Assembly: GCA_016617785.1 (NCBI GenBank)
Contig: JADILM010000001.1
Location: forward strand, 4,678,557 to 4,742,556
From: Sporobolomyces roseus
Lineage: Eukaryota > Basidiomycota > Microbotryomycetes > Sporidiobolales > Sporidiobolaceae
Direction of reading: 5' to 3'
Length of the DNA stretch: 64,000 bases
The notes under the pieces are model-generated. The model was not told the DNA's origin. It ran no database searches and was given only the letters and a program-made list of their open reading frames with translations. Positions 1 through 12,400 of this stretch are shown piece by piece (position 1 is the stretch's first letter; each line of letters begins with the position of its first letter). The position numbers and the translations under genes were made by a program.

Positions 1-354
1 GATTGAGCTAGACTTTGACCCGATCTCTCGCTAGACAATGAAGAGCTCAGAGAACTTTTCAGGATCGTCCCCTCGTCGTCGTAAGTATCGCGAGCTAAAG
101 GTGACGAAGTCACGAAGTCGGAATTCGAGGTCCTTGCTTCGACTCAAGTCCTTCCCAAAATCTTGGTTTCTCAGTGATCAGCCACTTCCATGCCCTCTGG
201 AGGACTCTCTCCAAGCCCTGCACAAGCACTCTCGCAGAGCGAAGTCGATGAAGTGCGAGTACAACGTGGAAACTCTTTTCTTCGCAATTCGAGTTCTTTT
301 CAAGCGATTCAATTCATTCAAGCTACTCCTTCCTTTCAAGCGTTGCTGTTCCTT
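1..354 (-). other. Leader region of a probable short X gene beyond the edge
   Basis: Read on the minus strand, this stretch follows the stop of the long X gene and resembles 29225-29531, the interval between the long and short X genes of the other arm. Shared pieces include GGAAGGAGTAGCTTGAA and an AAGTCGAAGCA block. A short X gene is therefore expected just outside the left edge. No convincing coding frame is seen here. Confidence 0.45.
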
Positions 355-1227
355 CTAATCCTTCAAGCTGTTCCTCTTCCATTCGAGTACGAGATCGACA
401 ACTGAACGAGAGAGACGCTCTTCTTCGCGGTAAATGAGTGATCGAGTTCCGTCGCGAGCCGTCTGATACTCGTGAAGCGAATGCTGACGAGAGTTGATGA
501 TGGTGAGATTCATCTTTGCCGAGTCTTCAAGTGAGAGAAGACATTCCTGCTTGAGCTTGAGAGATTGCTCGATGAGACTGAGCATCTCTTGAAACAACGA
601 AATGCCACCTTCCAACAACGTGCAAAAGTACGTGTGCGCGACGATCTGCTGGAGTGTGCATCTTTTTCAGTGGATGAAATACGCCTACTTGTGAGGAACT
701 CACCAAGACACCGTACGAGATTGCTCGCTTCCTCCCGATATTTGACTCTTCCTGCGTTAGGACCGTTCCTAATCCCGATAATACCGGAGCATTGACCACG
801 GCTCTATCGACGTCTACACCATCCCTTGCGGCGTCCAACTTGTAGCCTGCGACCCGAACTTCGAGACTGGAAAGCGTTTGCGAAAGGTTTTTTTGTCTTG
901 CGACGACAGCGAGTCGATTTTGTTGCGCTGAAACGATGGGTTTTCAGTACGATACTCCTAATCTATTGATGAGGTACAGGCACCTTCGCTAACACTTTGC
1001 ATCCTTTCAACCCGTTCCTTCGATAGCTTTTGCTGCGTTTCCTCATCCTCACTCAACACATTTACCAAAGTCTGGATCATTTCCTCCGAGATCTTCAAAC
1101 TGAGACCGTGTAATACTAAACTCCTATCGAGTGCGAACACTGAGATGACTTGCTCGAAATATGGAGACTGAACGCTGACAAAAGAATCGGATTCGGGACG
1201 AGTGGGAGAGGGGAGCGAAGCAGACAT
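355..1227 (-). CDS. X-family protein, long form, copy 1
   Basis: Unknown protein of about 250 residues in three exons. The start (MSASLPSP) was chosen because the next conserved element, SPYFEQVISVF, follows about 20 residues later, as in the paralogue at 28350. Exon 1 ends near residue 81 with a GT donor whose acceptor lies near 928; a second intron near 650-690 joins YGVL to IVAH. The middle is charged and helix-prone. The C-terminus carries the family signature LSRSVVDLVLEWKR just before the stop. Orientation and partner order match 28350-29224. No known domain is recognised. A cytoplasmic or nuclear coiled-coil role is only inference. Exon joins were made by eye against paralogues, so single-residue errors are possible. 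Confidence 0.68.
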
Positions 1228-1681
1228 CCTTAGGATCAATCGAAGGAGGAGCGTATCAGAATACCGTTTGGGCGAGGAACGAGGGAACTGAAGGGGAAGA
1301 GTGGAGAGAGAAGAAAGGTGAAAGGCGATTTTGGACCGCGGATTATCCGGTCGACAAGTGGGTCGATCTCGTTGCCTAGTCGAGAGCGCTAACAGTGGAG
1401 GGATTGAGATAGGGCGATATTTTAGTCGAAGGAGCAGTCGGAGGGGAAAGTTGAGGGATCAAGAAACTCGGAAATGATATTCGCAAGTCGACACTTATAT
1501 TGTGTCGTGCTGCTCCTTATGCTTCCCCAAGAGTTCTTGCAAGAGTCAACATCAGAGAGGACGTTTGATCTACAAGGAAAAAGGGGAGGAAAGGGGAAGC
1601 TCATCTCGTTTATGGCACAAACTTCTCTCAATTCCCGCCTCGTCTACAACATTCATCCAGTCTCTCAGAGCGAGCAGTATC
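1228..1681. other. Intergenic region between WDR6 copy 1 and X copy 1
   Basis: Both neighbours are on the minus strand, so this holds the WDR6 3' end and the X promoter. It is homologous in inverted orientation to 27874-28349. The best conserved block surrounds the near-palindrome at 1339-1349. No gene is supported. Confidence 0.6.
1339..1349. promoter_or_regulatory. Conserved palindrome CGGATTATCCG upstream of X copy 1
   Basis: The 11-mer is an inverted repeat (CGGAT, one central base, ATCCG). It lies about 112 bp upstream of the X start codon. The same element, with about 20 matching bases around it, occurs at 28220-28230, about 120 bp upstream of the paralogous X gene. Its survival while the rest of the promoter drifted suggests a transcription-factor site. 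The two half sites contain GGATTA/TAATCC, a homeodomain-type core, but binding is inference. Confidence 0.45.
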
Positions 1682-4600
1682 CTACACCATTTGCCGTGAT
1701 ACTTCGATCACTTCAGTCCCTATTCCTGCGACAACGACTTTCCACTTTTCTCCCTCCTCATCAATCTGAATCGCATCTTGAGCAGAACAGTCTGCGACAT
1801 CGAGACACGTAGACTCGACGAGGGACAGTGAGAAGCCTCCCGATGATGCTGACGATTTGATGGAGTACAAGTTGAGACGTTGCTCGACGGATGAAGAAGC
1901 GAGAAGATTCGGAGAGAGGAAATTAAGGCCTGTTACGAATAGTGGAGAGTCAGCTACACCAATCAGATTGTATGGAGAGGAAATGACTTACCTTGTATCG
2001 TTGAAGCATGAGCATCTGAAAGTGCTATCGAGGCGATCGAAGTTGCGAGGAGCGCATCTTTCCCACTGATATCGATTCTTTCGAGCGATACAGCGTTGTC
2101 ATCTCCTGCAGTCGCAATGAGGAGAGTAGAGTCTAGTTATAGAGAATGATTCACCGTCAGTGCGCGATCTTGTGAAAAGCTATGCGAGAGCTTACCTTCG
2201 ACTGAGACTGTTAGACCGTTGATTCCGGATTGGTGAGGCGAAGAAGTGTAGAAAGCGGGAGGAAGAGCGGAAGGGCGAGGAGGTCCAGTAGCAAAGCTGG
2301 AGCGCGCACGAAGGTCAGTCCCCGAAAGGGGAGCGGATGAACAGCTACAATGAGAAACGTACTAAGTGAGATCTCGGATACTCAGTCTGGTTCGCTCAAT
2401 TAAGCAGAATCAGTTCGGGCTCAGTCAGAGAAGAGGGTCAAAGCTACTCACCTCCCATCAGATGGACCAGAGATAGCGAGAACTTTTTCCTTCCCATCAA
2501 CCTTCACTTTCACAACTTCGACCGACAAAATACATTTCCCTAATCCTTTGGTTTCAGCGACCAATTCCCATGTTGACTCAGAATGCCTCCAGAGCTGCAG
2601 CTCAGCGAAGCTCGTGTCAGAACCGCGTTTTGTCAAGGGGGGAGGGAAAGCGAACTCACTCGTAACTTGCCGTTTGAGTAGCCTGCCAAGATCAAACTCT
2701 TTTCCTCATTCCCAGTCTGAAGCAGTGCGATGTCCATTGTTCTCACTTCTCCCCCTTCAGCTTCCGCTAGAATTAACCCTCTCGACAAGACTCTCAACTT
2801 GATGCTCGAATCCTCTGTTGAAGTTGTCGAGTTTCGTTTCGCGACGACGACGATACCAAATGCCGTGACAAGCTCTCGAGTACCACAAGCGTACAGTTTT
2901 GTACTTGAACCGTTCAATGAGGGGACTGGCGAAGAGAAGGTGAGCGATTTGAGAGAGCTGGGTAAGAATCGATTGACGTAAAGTGGTCGAAGCGAGTTGT
3001 CGTTCATGACTATCTAGGATCAGGGGAGTCAGTTGACAGAGGTAAAGAGTGTTGCTGGAGATGGCTCACGTCGAGAGATAGCGAGTACTCCATTTTCAGC
3101 TGCAGTAGCGACGAGGACGACTCGCTCTCCTCTTATTTCGAAGCTTTGCATCTTGACTGCTCGAATCTCTCGACCATGCAAGCCTGGTGAGACAATAGGA
3201 GATAGGAAAGAAGAGGGTTGGCATTGGTGATGAAGCTGAATAGGGAATCGAATGATCAGCTCGATGCACGCAAAACAGAAGAACATCTTGTACTCACTTG
3301 ACCTTGTAGGAGACGATAGTAATGTAACCCGTTCTTCCGAGTCTGTATAAGTTGAGACGGAATCTGCTTGCCAGGACTCTCGAAAGAGTAGAGCTGTGCG
3401 AGAAGAGCAGGATCAGCGAGACTCAGTGTGAGAGAGCAGAATTGGGCATACCATTCGACTGAGGGAATCGAACACTCCCGCTCGAGTATCGACAAGAGCT
3501 AAGTATCGAGTCTCTCCATTCTCGGCTGTGAGGATCTGATCAACAAAGAAAGATGAGTACGCAAGCAGTGAAGGAAGCAAAGGGAGCGCTGACTCACCTT
3601 TTCAACCGGTCCTTTCGCAACCCATCTCTCGTCGACTATATTCATCTTCCAACGAGGCTCATCTTCGATCTCGATAACCTTCCTCATCCCATCTCTTCCT
3701 ATGCTCTCGATTTCGAATCGCTCAGTCTCCTCTTCTTTCGATTCGTTACACCGATTCAGAATGCGCAGATCTTGTACACCATCTGAGTGGGCATCCACAC
3801 TAGCTAGTAGAGTCGAATCTGACCCCGTGGTTGATAGGGAGTAAAGCGAGAGTTGACCTTTAGCGTTCCCTACTAGGAGTCGTGTTCGGTCGTGGACAAA
3901 GAGGAAGGAAGTCGGAGCCGTTGAGCCGTCCAAAGATGGTTCGATGGCGATGGTGGAAAGTAGAAGCGGTGGAGAATTGGTGGAGGTGGAGGAGGAAGCG
4001 AGACTAATAATGTAGATCGTCCAGGTTGCTCTTTCCCAGGTTGCGACTCTGCGTCTTGTGCTGTCGAAGGTCGACAAGACTGTCTTGATACCGGTGCTAT
4101 ATTTGAAGACTGAGATCACTCTGACGGAGTGTGATGAAGTAGGAGCGTCGAGGGAGGAAATGCTGAGTCGAGTAAAGAGGTAGCTTCCGTTGTTCGAGAA
4201 GGCATGTATTGTGGCGATGGCGCATTCGTTCGTAGATTCGAGGAAGAAATGAAGGGAAGCGGAAGAATTGGCGAAGGAGGAGGAGCGGTGGAAAGGTGCG
4301 ACTTTTTGAGCGGGAGTCGAAGGGTCGTGAAGGCAGAATGAGCTATCGAGATGATGCAAGAAGTCAGCTCACATCAGGTCGGAGAAAGGGCAGGCGAGGC
4401 TTACCCGTCTGTTCTGAGCGAAAGAGCTAGCGGCCGATCTGTCGAGGGATCGACGGCGACGACGAAAGACTTGACCTGAGATGCCTTCGAGAGCTTATTT
4501 GATCCAGCGACACTTGTATCCGTCGCCGTGTGGGACTCCGGAGGTATCGGCCAGCTTCGTATTGTACCGTCAGCTCCTCCAGTGAAAACCACCTTTCCCC

Positions 4601-6046
4601 CCTCCCCTCCTCTTCCACTCTCGACATCGGCAACTCCGACACTCCAGATCGTTCTTCCATCATGGCCATCTCTCCAAGTCTGTAGTAGAGTATCCGTTGA
4701 CTCATCAGGAGATCGAGATGTTGAAGACGAGGAGGAATCGGTCGAGGTGGTCGACGGTTTCAATTCCCACAATCGACAGGTAGCATCCTACAATACACCT
4801 CAAGATAGTCAGCTCAAATCGACGCTGCGATTGAAAAGAACAAAGCTATGCGGACGCGACTCACCTCCCCAACCGAGACGAGTCGTTTCTCGTCGACCCA
4901 ATCAATTCGCCAAACTCTTCCTTCGTGTCCCCATAGCGTTCGACATCTTTCCACTAATTTGCACTCGTCTTGATCGGTAGTCGAGATCGAAGGCGACTGG
5001 TCGGAAGCGAACGAAGATAGATCCCAGATTCGAAGAGTTCGATCATCTGAACCGGTAGCGAGCAAGTTCGGGTTGAGGGGTGAGAATACAGTCGTGAAGA
5101 TAGCTCCCTAGTCATCGTTTGAGAGAAAGCGTCAGCCTTGTCAAAGTCGAGGCAGAGGAGGGGAAGAAGAGAAGGAAAAGGCTAACTCGATGCCCGTTCA
5201 ATCTCCTCAATCGTCCCAAAGTCTCCACCTTCACCTCTCGCTGATCATTCTCCAGCCCATCTTCACCATCTCTCATGATAGAAGCCACTTCACTCTGATC
5301 TAGTTCCCAGATCAGAACTTCGCCTAGCAAACTTCCTCCTGCTATCCGAATCCCTTCTTCCTGGCTGTAACGAGCTCTTGAGAATCTTGAAGTCCACAAT
5401 AGAGGGCGAGCTGGAGCGTGAATGGTAGAGATGGATCGAAGGAGAGGAGGAGAAGCGGTAGACTCGCAGGAGAGGGAAGTAGGAAGGGAAAAGACGTGAA
5501 TCGAATTGTGAAGTGTCGAAATGATGATACAGTCGTTCTGTGAAGGAGCAAGTTTTATTGATCAGACCTCTAGAGCTACCATCAAGTCAAACTGCGACTC
5601 ACCTCGAAGAATGAAGCATCTCCTGCGAAATCATCGAGTGCGAAACGAGCCAATGTCTTCAGTTGCGCTTGAGATGAGCTGTGAGCGAGAAGATCCTGAT
5701 AAGCTCTCAATCAACGATAGCTAGAATAGGATCATTGCACTCACTCGTCTCCTTTGAGGACCAATTCGACTAAAACTGCCTCTTTCCCTCCCAATACGAT
5801 CACTCTCCTTCTCTCCTTTAACTCCAATGGATCTATCACTATTCTATGTATCCTATCCCGTTCAAACACCTTCCATCTATGTTGTATTGAGCGAGTTGAA
5901 GTTGATTCGAAAGAGTTGAATGAATCGAGTTGAAGATAAGTCGCAGAACCACTTAGAAGGAAAGGAGTCCCGTGTAGATGGGTTATACTAGTCACTGGAG
6001 TGTACTGGGAGCATCTCTCGATTAGTAGACTATCTTGAGTGGTCAT
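1682..6046 (-). CDS. WDR6/TRM734 (RTT10) homologue, copy 1
   Basis: WD-repeat protein of the WDR6 family. In yeast and human the homologue (Trm734/WDR6) partners the methyltransferase Trm7/FTSJ1 in 2'-O-methylation of the wobble base (position 34) of certain tRNAs. The start MTTQDSLL is followed by an N-terminal propeller with blades such as GSDDRTLRIWDLSSF, then LWGHEGRVWRIDWVDEKRL (the WDR6 hallmark block) and GGADGTIRSWPIP. More blades run to a C-terminus ending about 60 residues after YSIKSSAS. Many short introns interrupt it. It is divergent from the CHRAC1/DPB3-like gene across 82 bp. A second, full-length but diverged copy lies at 23515-27873. No frame break was seen in either copy. 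Family assignment is firm; exact exon borders were not all checked. Confidence 0.85.
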
Positions 6047-6128
6047 AGTCAGAAGTTAAACCTTTCCAATTCTTTCTCTCTCTCTTCCCACTCTCTCTAG
6101 TCATTCTAATCTCAATCTAACACACGAA
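6047..6128. promoter_or_regulatory. 82 bp bidirectional promoter, WDR6/CHRAC copy 1
   Basis: The start codons of two divergent genes are only 82 bp apart. The interval contains a pyrimidine-rich tract (CTTTCTCTCTCTCTTCCCAC) and a TTAAACC block. The duplicate at 23433-23514 has exactly the same length and is nearly identical apart from its last few bases, so it must hold both core promoters and both 5' leaders. Confidence 0.75.
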
Positions 6129-6938
6129 ATGTCAACAGAATCGACCAGTAAACGACCACGAACTACTCCCTCTTCCTCAATCCCTCCTGCTAGATCAGAT
6201 TCGGGTGTTTCAGTCCTGCCAGTTTCAAGAGTGAACAGGATCATCAAAGCGGATCAGGATGTCAACCTGTGTTCGAAAGAAGCTATATTCTTGATTGCTA
6301 AAGCTACTGTACGTTCATTCCTCTCTTTACTTCTCACTTTCAATCGGCATGAGGGGCTCAAACTGACTCCCTCTCCCTCTCCTCCCTTGAACACGACTAC
6401 AGGAACGTATGGTTGCTACGATGACTGCTCAATCACATGCCAACGCGAGATTACAAAAGAGAGGGAAAATGGTGAAATATTCAGATTTAGGTGAGCAAAC
6501 TCTCGTCCCTTTCGCACTTTTCCTTCCCTCTGACTGATTACTCTCCGCACGACGACAGCATCTACTGCAAGTCAACCACAGTGGTTCTACTTGGGAGAAG
6601 TCATTCCGAATCCGATTCCACTCAAAGTAGCGAAACAACAACGACAACAAAACGATGAAGTTCAAAACGCAGCTGGATCGACTGCTGCTGCTGGAGGACC
6701 TGAGAAGGCTTACGGAGGAAAGAGAGTTATGAAAGGAAAGAAGAAGGCTTTAGTTAGTGAGATCGAGGAACCTGCGAAAAGGAAAACGAGAGGCAAGAAG
6801 TTGAACTTCAATGCGGGAGATGTTGGCGATGAGGACGACGAGGATGATGAGGATGGTGAGGGAGACTTCATGGACGATGGAGGTAGTAGAGCGACGAGTG
6901 AAGCGGGTGGGACCAAGTCGACGAGTGAATGGGAATAG
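6129..6938 (+). CDS. CHRAC1/DPB3-like histone-fold protein, copy 1
   Basis: Small CBF/NF-Y-type histone-fold protein. Family members (CHRAC15/CHRAC1, yeast Dpb3) pair with a second histone-fold subunit and serve in ISWI/CHRAC remodelling complexes and in DNA polymerase epsilon. After a Ser/Pro-rich leader the fold begins at LPVSRVNRIIKADQDV and continues through EAIFLIAKAT (intron) and KMVKYSDLASTA, a block typical of CHRAC1. Then come FYLGEVIPNP and a basic then acidic tail. Two introns (about 6310-6402 and 6491-6560) are clean. The last residues (GGTKSTSEWE) differ from copy 2 (GGMEIDE): small changes shift the terminal frame and move the stop. POLE4 is the alternative, but the YSDLA region favours CHRAC1/Dpb3. 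Confidence 0.82.
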
Positions 6939-7068
6939 ATTCATTCAGCAAGTTTTCGTGGATTGGCGGCAAGAGACGAGCTGCTTCGCAAGTACCGCGG
7001 ATCTGACCACTAGACCAGAGATCGCTGCCGCTCTTCCCTCTTTGACTCCTTCCCATCCCTACATCGAA

Positions 7069-7866
7069 ATGCTCAATCGAGTGTTCGATCGCGGAAACAG
7101 AGACAAGGACAAAGCAGTAGCGCAACCTCAGATGAAGGAGCAGTCTCTGGTAAGCGAGCACATCTCTCGCCTGCGCTCGCTCACATCTCGCTCAATTGCG
7201 TAGAGCGACAAAGAGCTCATAGTATCGAATCTTTCGTTCACGATTTCGGCGTCGAAAGTCTGCCCAAGTCTTATTTGCGCGACCATTCGGCACTTAGAGC
7301 TGCGATCGCCTCGTATAAGGTCGGTACCCTCCGGATTACCAACGAAGATGCGAATCGTTCGTTTAAGTAGCTTTCTTGACAGCATGTAGTCGAGCTGACA
7401 CGGTGTCTCCGCACAGACTTGGGTGTCGAAGTCAACGGGATCACCTTGCACATGCGCTCGAAAGCCGAAGGTCCTCCTTCACAGCTGGTTCTCACGCTCG
7501 ACGAGCATGATTCGCCGTTCGTCGCGCCTCGAGGAATCAGCCACATCTTCAAGGCGGGTCATGTGCAGCCAAATCGCAAGTACGCCGATTTATAGGGGTG
7601 TGGGGCGAAGAACGAGGCAGACCGCGGCCTTACACTTTTGGTAAGCTTCATTCGAAAGCTGATTGCTGGATCCGTCTCTTACCTGCCTGGATGCAACAGC
7701 AACTTTAGACGGCGATCTGTGGAGGGCTATTGGAACGGAGGATACGGTTACAGCAGAGTGGTCGGTCATTCTGAACAGGGAAGTCGTTGCGAATTACCTT
7801 GATTGGCATCTCCCAGCTTCGATCACAGTCGTATTCGCTCTTCCCTTCGTTCCTCAGTCCAGATGA
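7069..7866 (+). pseudogene. Y-family copy in the left arm, frameshifted
   Basis: This is the inverted counterpart of the Y gene at 21661-22511. It keeps the start region (MLNRVFDRGNRDKDK against MFSQIFRRAKKDKDE), a first intron after KEQSL, the FVHDFG block matching FARQFG, an LVLTLDEHDSP block matching LGLTLDPND, a GEERGRPRPYTF stretch, the DLWRA exon and the terminal FVPQSR before TGA. Two breaks are visible. Just after the first acceptor the SDKEL frame must shift to reach FVHDFG. Near 7580 the frame must shift again, because the straight reading hits TAG at about 7592-7594. The gene is therefore probably dead, unless unrecognised introns repair both places. Confidence 0.6.
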
Positions 7867-7958
7867 TCTGCCAGATGTTCTCAGGTTTGGCAAGGGGGAT
7901 AATCGATCTAACTTGAGTAGCCTGTTGGGAAAAAGACGATGTATTCCGAACTTTTCTA

Positions 7959-9104
7959 CTATCCGAGAGAAGAGTAACCCGATCGACTTCCTCCTCGAGC
8001 TACAACTCGCGCGATGATGTCAGCTATATTGTCTGAGTCAAGGAAGCGAAAGTCAACTTACCTCTGAACAGATCTGAAATGACCCAAGGCAAATCTCTCC
8101 ACATATCTCGATGAGGAATCATATCCCAACCTGTCGCTCCATAAGTTGTATGGTTGTGATAAGACCCCAGCACGAAGTATCCCAATAACGCGAGGAAGAC
8201 TCTGTGAACGATCGAAAGAAATGAGCGGCATCTCGAAGAAGAGGAGAACTGAAAACCCACAAAAAGAAGAACCATCCGAAGAACCCTAATCCTCCTGAAC
8301 TCTTCTTCTCATCATCACCTCCCTGATCATCACCGTTTCCGGGTGGAGGCGCTCCATCTTTTGATAGAGGGCAAGCAGCAGCAGTCGTCCATTCCAAGTC
8401 GAGTACTCCTTGTCTCGAATGATACTCCTTCACTGCTGGTTTCGTCTGTGCACTCGGTCTCGTCGTCAGCATACGCTACTTGATACTCTGACAATAGATC
8501 GAGCTTACATCTTTCGCATTCTGATCACACTTCATCTCAATCCTCGCCAACTGATCCACCTCATTATATTTTCCTCCTTTGATCTCCAACAACCATTCTT
8601 CACTTTCATCTACTCCTTCCACTTTGATCGCATTGACATTGATCTCAGGTCCTCCCTCTAGTTCTCCCGCTATCGGTACGACTGATAACAATCGATCTTC
8701 TAATCCTTCTCGACTTGTGAACGTCCTCATGCATAATCGAGTTCCTGATGGACATTCATCAGACTCTTGTGAAGATGGTGGAGGCAGCGCTGAGCACAGT
8801 GAGAGGTCGTAATTAGTCTATTGAGCGTTAACATCGTCATTGATCAATTCCTGGAAGAGAGGGGAGGGAGAAGAGTCGAATACTCACTTTGGTCACTGTT
8901 GGCGGTGTATTTGTTTGCTCCTCCCAATGTTGTACACCTGATAACTATACTCGAGGTCAGGCTAAGCGTCAGGAGAGAGTAGAGAGCTGTACGAACTGAT
9001 GATAGATCAAACTCGTTCCCGTTTAACGATAAGCCTTTGCAATCGAATGCAGCCCATACGACAGGTACACTCGCTAAGATAAACGCTGTTACAGCTGATC
9101 GCAT
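7959..9104 (-). CDS. ATG27: Atg27, autophagy-related type I membrane protein
   Basis: Atg27 is a mannose-6-phosphate-receptor-like membrane protein cycling between Golgi, endosome and vacuole, and it supports Atg9 vesicle traffic. The start gives a signal peptide (MRSAVTAFILASVPVVWA) followed by FDCKGLSLNG. The lumenal domain has paired cysteines. A Gly/Asp-rich linker precedes the membrane span around GFFGWFFFLVFLALLGYFVL. The conserved cytosolic motif TTYGATGWDMIPHRDMWRDLP clinches the family. The last intron (about 8020-8058) joins SDLFR to a tail ending SGYSSLG. The tail carries a YxxPhi-type sorting signal (YSSL), comparable in kind and place to the tyrosine signal known in the yeast protein. 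At least four short introns are present. Confidence 0.9.
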
Positions 9105-9469
9105 ATTGATGATGGTTGTAGGTAAACGAGAGAGAGTGTCTAGTCTAATCCAATCTATTTGTAATCTTCAATTTTCGTCGATCATTTCGTAGAACTTCGA
9201 AGTTTCTAGCTTCAACTTTCGATCTCCTCCTCGCTCCAGTTTCGTAGCAGTAGCCAATTCGACGCATCCAGCTCATCAAGATCAAGCAAGAGGAACCTCA
9301 ACTGCTCCCGCTCTTTCTGAGAGAATCGAACAAATTTCCCCTCTTCCCGGCCACTGCGGCAAAGTAGGAACAGTAGCGGATGGAATAGTAAGGGTACAGG
9401 TGTAATCAGTAAGCTGTCAAGCAACTTTCCGGTCTAGTTTAAGCTAATCCGATTCAACTGTGGTGAAGA
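9105..9469. other. Divergent intergenic region, ATG27 / Zn2Cys6 factor
   Basis: This 365 bp interval separates the start of ATG27 (minus) from the start of the transcription factor (plus) and must hold both promoters. The 70-codon minus-strand frame inside it shows no family resemblance and is not called. No clear binding-site repeat was recognised. Confidence 0.5.
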
Positions 9470-12400
9470 ATGTTCAACTCTCATCTTCCCCTCTCTCCTC
9501 AAGGCAGTTCTGCTCCTCCTTCCCTCGAACCTCCACCGGCTCAGTACCATTCCACTTCACCTAGATTTCAACTCGTTCCACTGCAAGAGAATGGACCGAA
9601 TACGACATTTCCTTTCTCCGGTCAATCTGCTCTCTCGCCGACTTCTCCCTCAGGTCGAGTTTTGGGTTCCCCTTCGTATCCCATGCCTCTCCCGATCGAA
9701 GGTGGACCTTCTGGGCTAAATCGACATCGAGCGAGCATTTCCTCTTCTTCGACCGCCGACGCTTCAAGTACGAAAGGCTCTCCCGCTTCTCCCCTCGTCA
9801 ATCTTCCAACCGCTTCCTCTTCTTCTAATCCCGCTTCCTCGACTTCGAAGACTGCCTCAAAAGTAGCTTTCGTCCCTCCGCCACCACCTCCATCACTTTC
9901 GAACCCTCTCGACCTCCTCATGCGATCTCGAATAGGTCTTTCGCAACTAATCGGTCATGGAAACATCGATGCGAGGCCATCTCGACAAGGTGCGGGCGTG
10001 GCGCCGCAGAAGAGTGGAGCATGCGCAGCGTGTAGGGCGGCGAAAGCGAAGTGCAGTCAGGATGAACCGAGTTGTGCGAGATGTTTGAATGTCAAGATTG
10101 AATGCGTTTATCCAGTTTTCGCAAAGAGGGGAAGGAAACGGACGATGACACCGTCAGTACCGCCTGCTCCCTCTCAGCTCTTCTCAGCTGAAACAATGTG
10201 CTCGTGTCGACAGGAACCAAGTTATGCTCGAAAATTGTCATCGCGATATCGAACAAGCACTCGCACTTCTCTCTTCCTCCTCAACACCTCATTCAGCCCC
10301 TCCACCACTCCCACCGATATCATCCCATCCTTCCTCACTCCATAATTCAGCAACTCACACTCCGAGCGTAGTCGACGGAGGAAATCCTTCCGCAAATCAC
10401 GACGAAGAAGATTCGGGATCAACGAGAGAACTGAAAGATGTGCTCGAGAACCCTTTGGCTTTGTTGGCGCATATATCGAGCTTGAAGGTTGGTGGGGATA
10501 GTACGACGGATGAAGAGAGTGGGAAACATTTCTTACCGCAACAAACGAATCGAGAGGCGGAACCGACTGTCGAAGGTTACTTTGCGACTGGTGAGTTCCA
10601 TACACCGCTCTCAGTTGATTTCAATACAGCTGAATCCTTGTTTCTCGATCACACAGGTCTGTATCAGCTGAGATCCGACGCAGATCCAGCTTACGATCCC
10701 GTCAGTTTGGGAATCATTACGGAAGATACTCTCGCTCGTTTCGTCGATTTGTGAGTTGACCGACCTCTTCAGCTGCTCGCCGTCAATTGTGCTGATGGAA
10801 ATTCCAACCTCTCACAGCTACTTCACCTCTCTGCATCCCTTCGTCTTTCACCTCACTCCGTCAATTCACACTCCTCGATTCCTTCGCGATACCTCTCCCT
10901 TCCTGACGACTGCTCTCGCCTGTATCTGTTCCACCTTCGACCCAGCATCTCAATCTACCGTCCCTGCTCTCTTCAATCACTTACAATTAATCAACACGAG
11001 GATTTGGTCAGAGGGTTTGAAAAGTCTCGAGATCATCCAAGCTTACATGCTTCTCATGTACGTCAACTTTCCCTATCGACTTAGATATGCTGAGCTGAGT
11101 CGCCCGTTTCGCTGCCGCACAGTCATTGGACTCCAATAGCGAACAATTGGGGAGATGATCGAAGATGGGGTTGGCTCGGGACTGCGATTCGAATGGCTAC
11201 GGAGATCAAACTTCACAAGACGCTCAACCAAGTCACTTACGACTTCTACCGATCTGTGACGCCTCTCAGTGATGATGCATTTCAGAGACTGTCAGATGAT
11301 AGGATTCGAAGTTGGAGGTTGATTTCTGTTGCCGAAACTGCGTGAGTACAGCATTCTCTTCTCAACGAGATGGATGCGTACTGACTAGAAGGCTGTATCG
11401 ACAGTCTCGGTGTCTCGACTGGTCGATTGGGAGCGATATCGAACCTTTGTTCAGTTTGGCCTGGTCCTCCCACTCCGAAGAATCTATCGAAAGATCACCC
11501 TCACTACAACATCTACGCTCATCTCGAACTCACAAAGATCTATGTACGTAGTCAACTCTGCACAGTGATCTGCTGTTCCGTAGCTGATTGTGAGTGAATT
11601 TGACTACGTACAGGCAAACGGAATTTGTCTTTCGAACAATATCACAGATACGGAAGCTTCGACCAACTTTGATATTCGAGCTTCGTTCAAGTCGAAATGG
11701 ACGCACGATCTGCAGCAGTGGAGACAGACTTGGATTCATGCTAGTGAGCCTTTCTCAATTCCCTCGTTCCCTCCTTCTCTCGCTAAGGAATCGCTTCTCC
11801 AGATCATTACGTCCGCATGATCTACTCTCACAATCTCACTATCCTCCTCTCCATCTCTCTTCGTTTCCGAGGTCCCGTCGCTCCAATACTCGAGGAATGT
11901 CGTGCTCAAGCTTTCGAAACTGCTACTCTCGCTGTACAATGGCCCGATGACTCGTACAAATGGGGAAGCAATCTGAGTGTTGTCGTCGTAGCGTGAGTGT
12001 GTCCATCCTTCGTGAGCGGAAGGTGAAACTGACCATCTTCTCCTTTTTGATCCGAAACAGTTACGCCGCGACTCTTCTCTTGCGAGTGAGTTTGATTCTT
12101 CCGCTAGGTTTTGTCTTGGTCGCAATGAACTGACGAGACCTCAACTTACAGATCGGAGCCACGAAACCTGGACCTCTTTCACCAATCGTCGCTCGATTGT
12201 GTTCATCAGTCGCCGATACTCTCCTCGAAACGGGCGCAACTCGACCGCAAACGTAAGTTATCATCAATCGATCTTTCGAAACTGAACGCTGACCTCTTCT
12301 ACTAATGTTCGCAGTCGCACCCTCGCAACTCTTCACGGCACTCGGATTCGAACTCTTCTCCAAGCCTCAACAGCTCCAACTGCACCTCAACCTCTACCCT

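Larger units (their letters stand above)
1..7866. repeat. Left arm of a large inverted duplication
   Basis: This segment is repeated in opposite orientation at 21661-29531. Outside to inside, both arms contain an X-family gene, WDR6, the CHRAC1/DPB3-like gene and a Y-family gene, in the same order and relative orientation. Similarity also covers non-coding DNA: the 82 bp WDR6/CHRAC promoter, the region upstream of the X gene, and the stretch after the X gene near the left edge, which resembles the leader of the short X gene at 29532. The inner limit is sharp, at the shared Y-family C-terminus FVPQSR followed by TGA. The outer limit of this arm probably lies beyond the window. Confidence 0.88.

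Noticed and set aside
9212..9424. Small minus-strand gene between ATG27 and the zinc-cluster factor
   Set aside because: A 70-codon Leu/Glu-rich frame without motif, splice signals or paralogue, lying in a divergent promoter.
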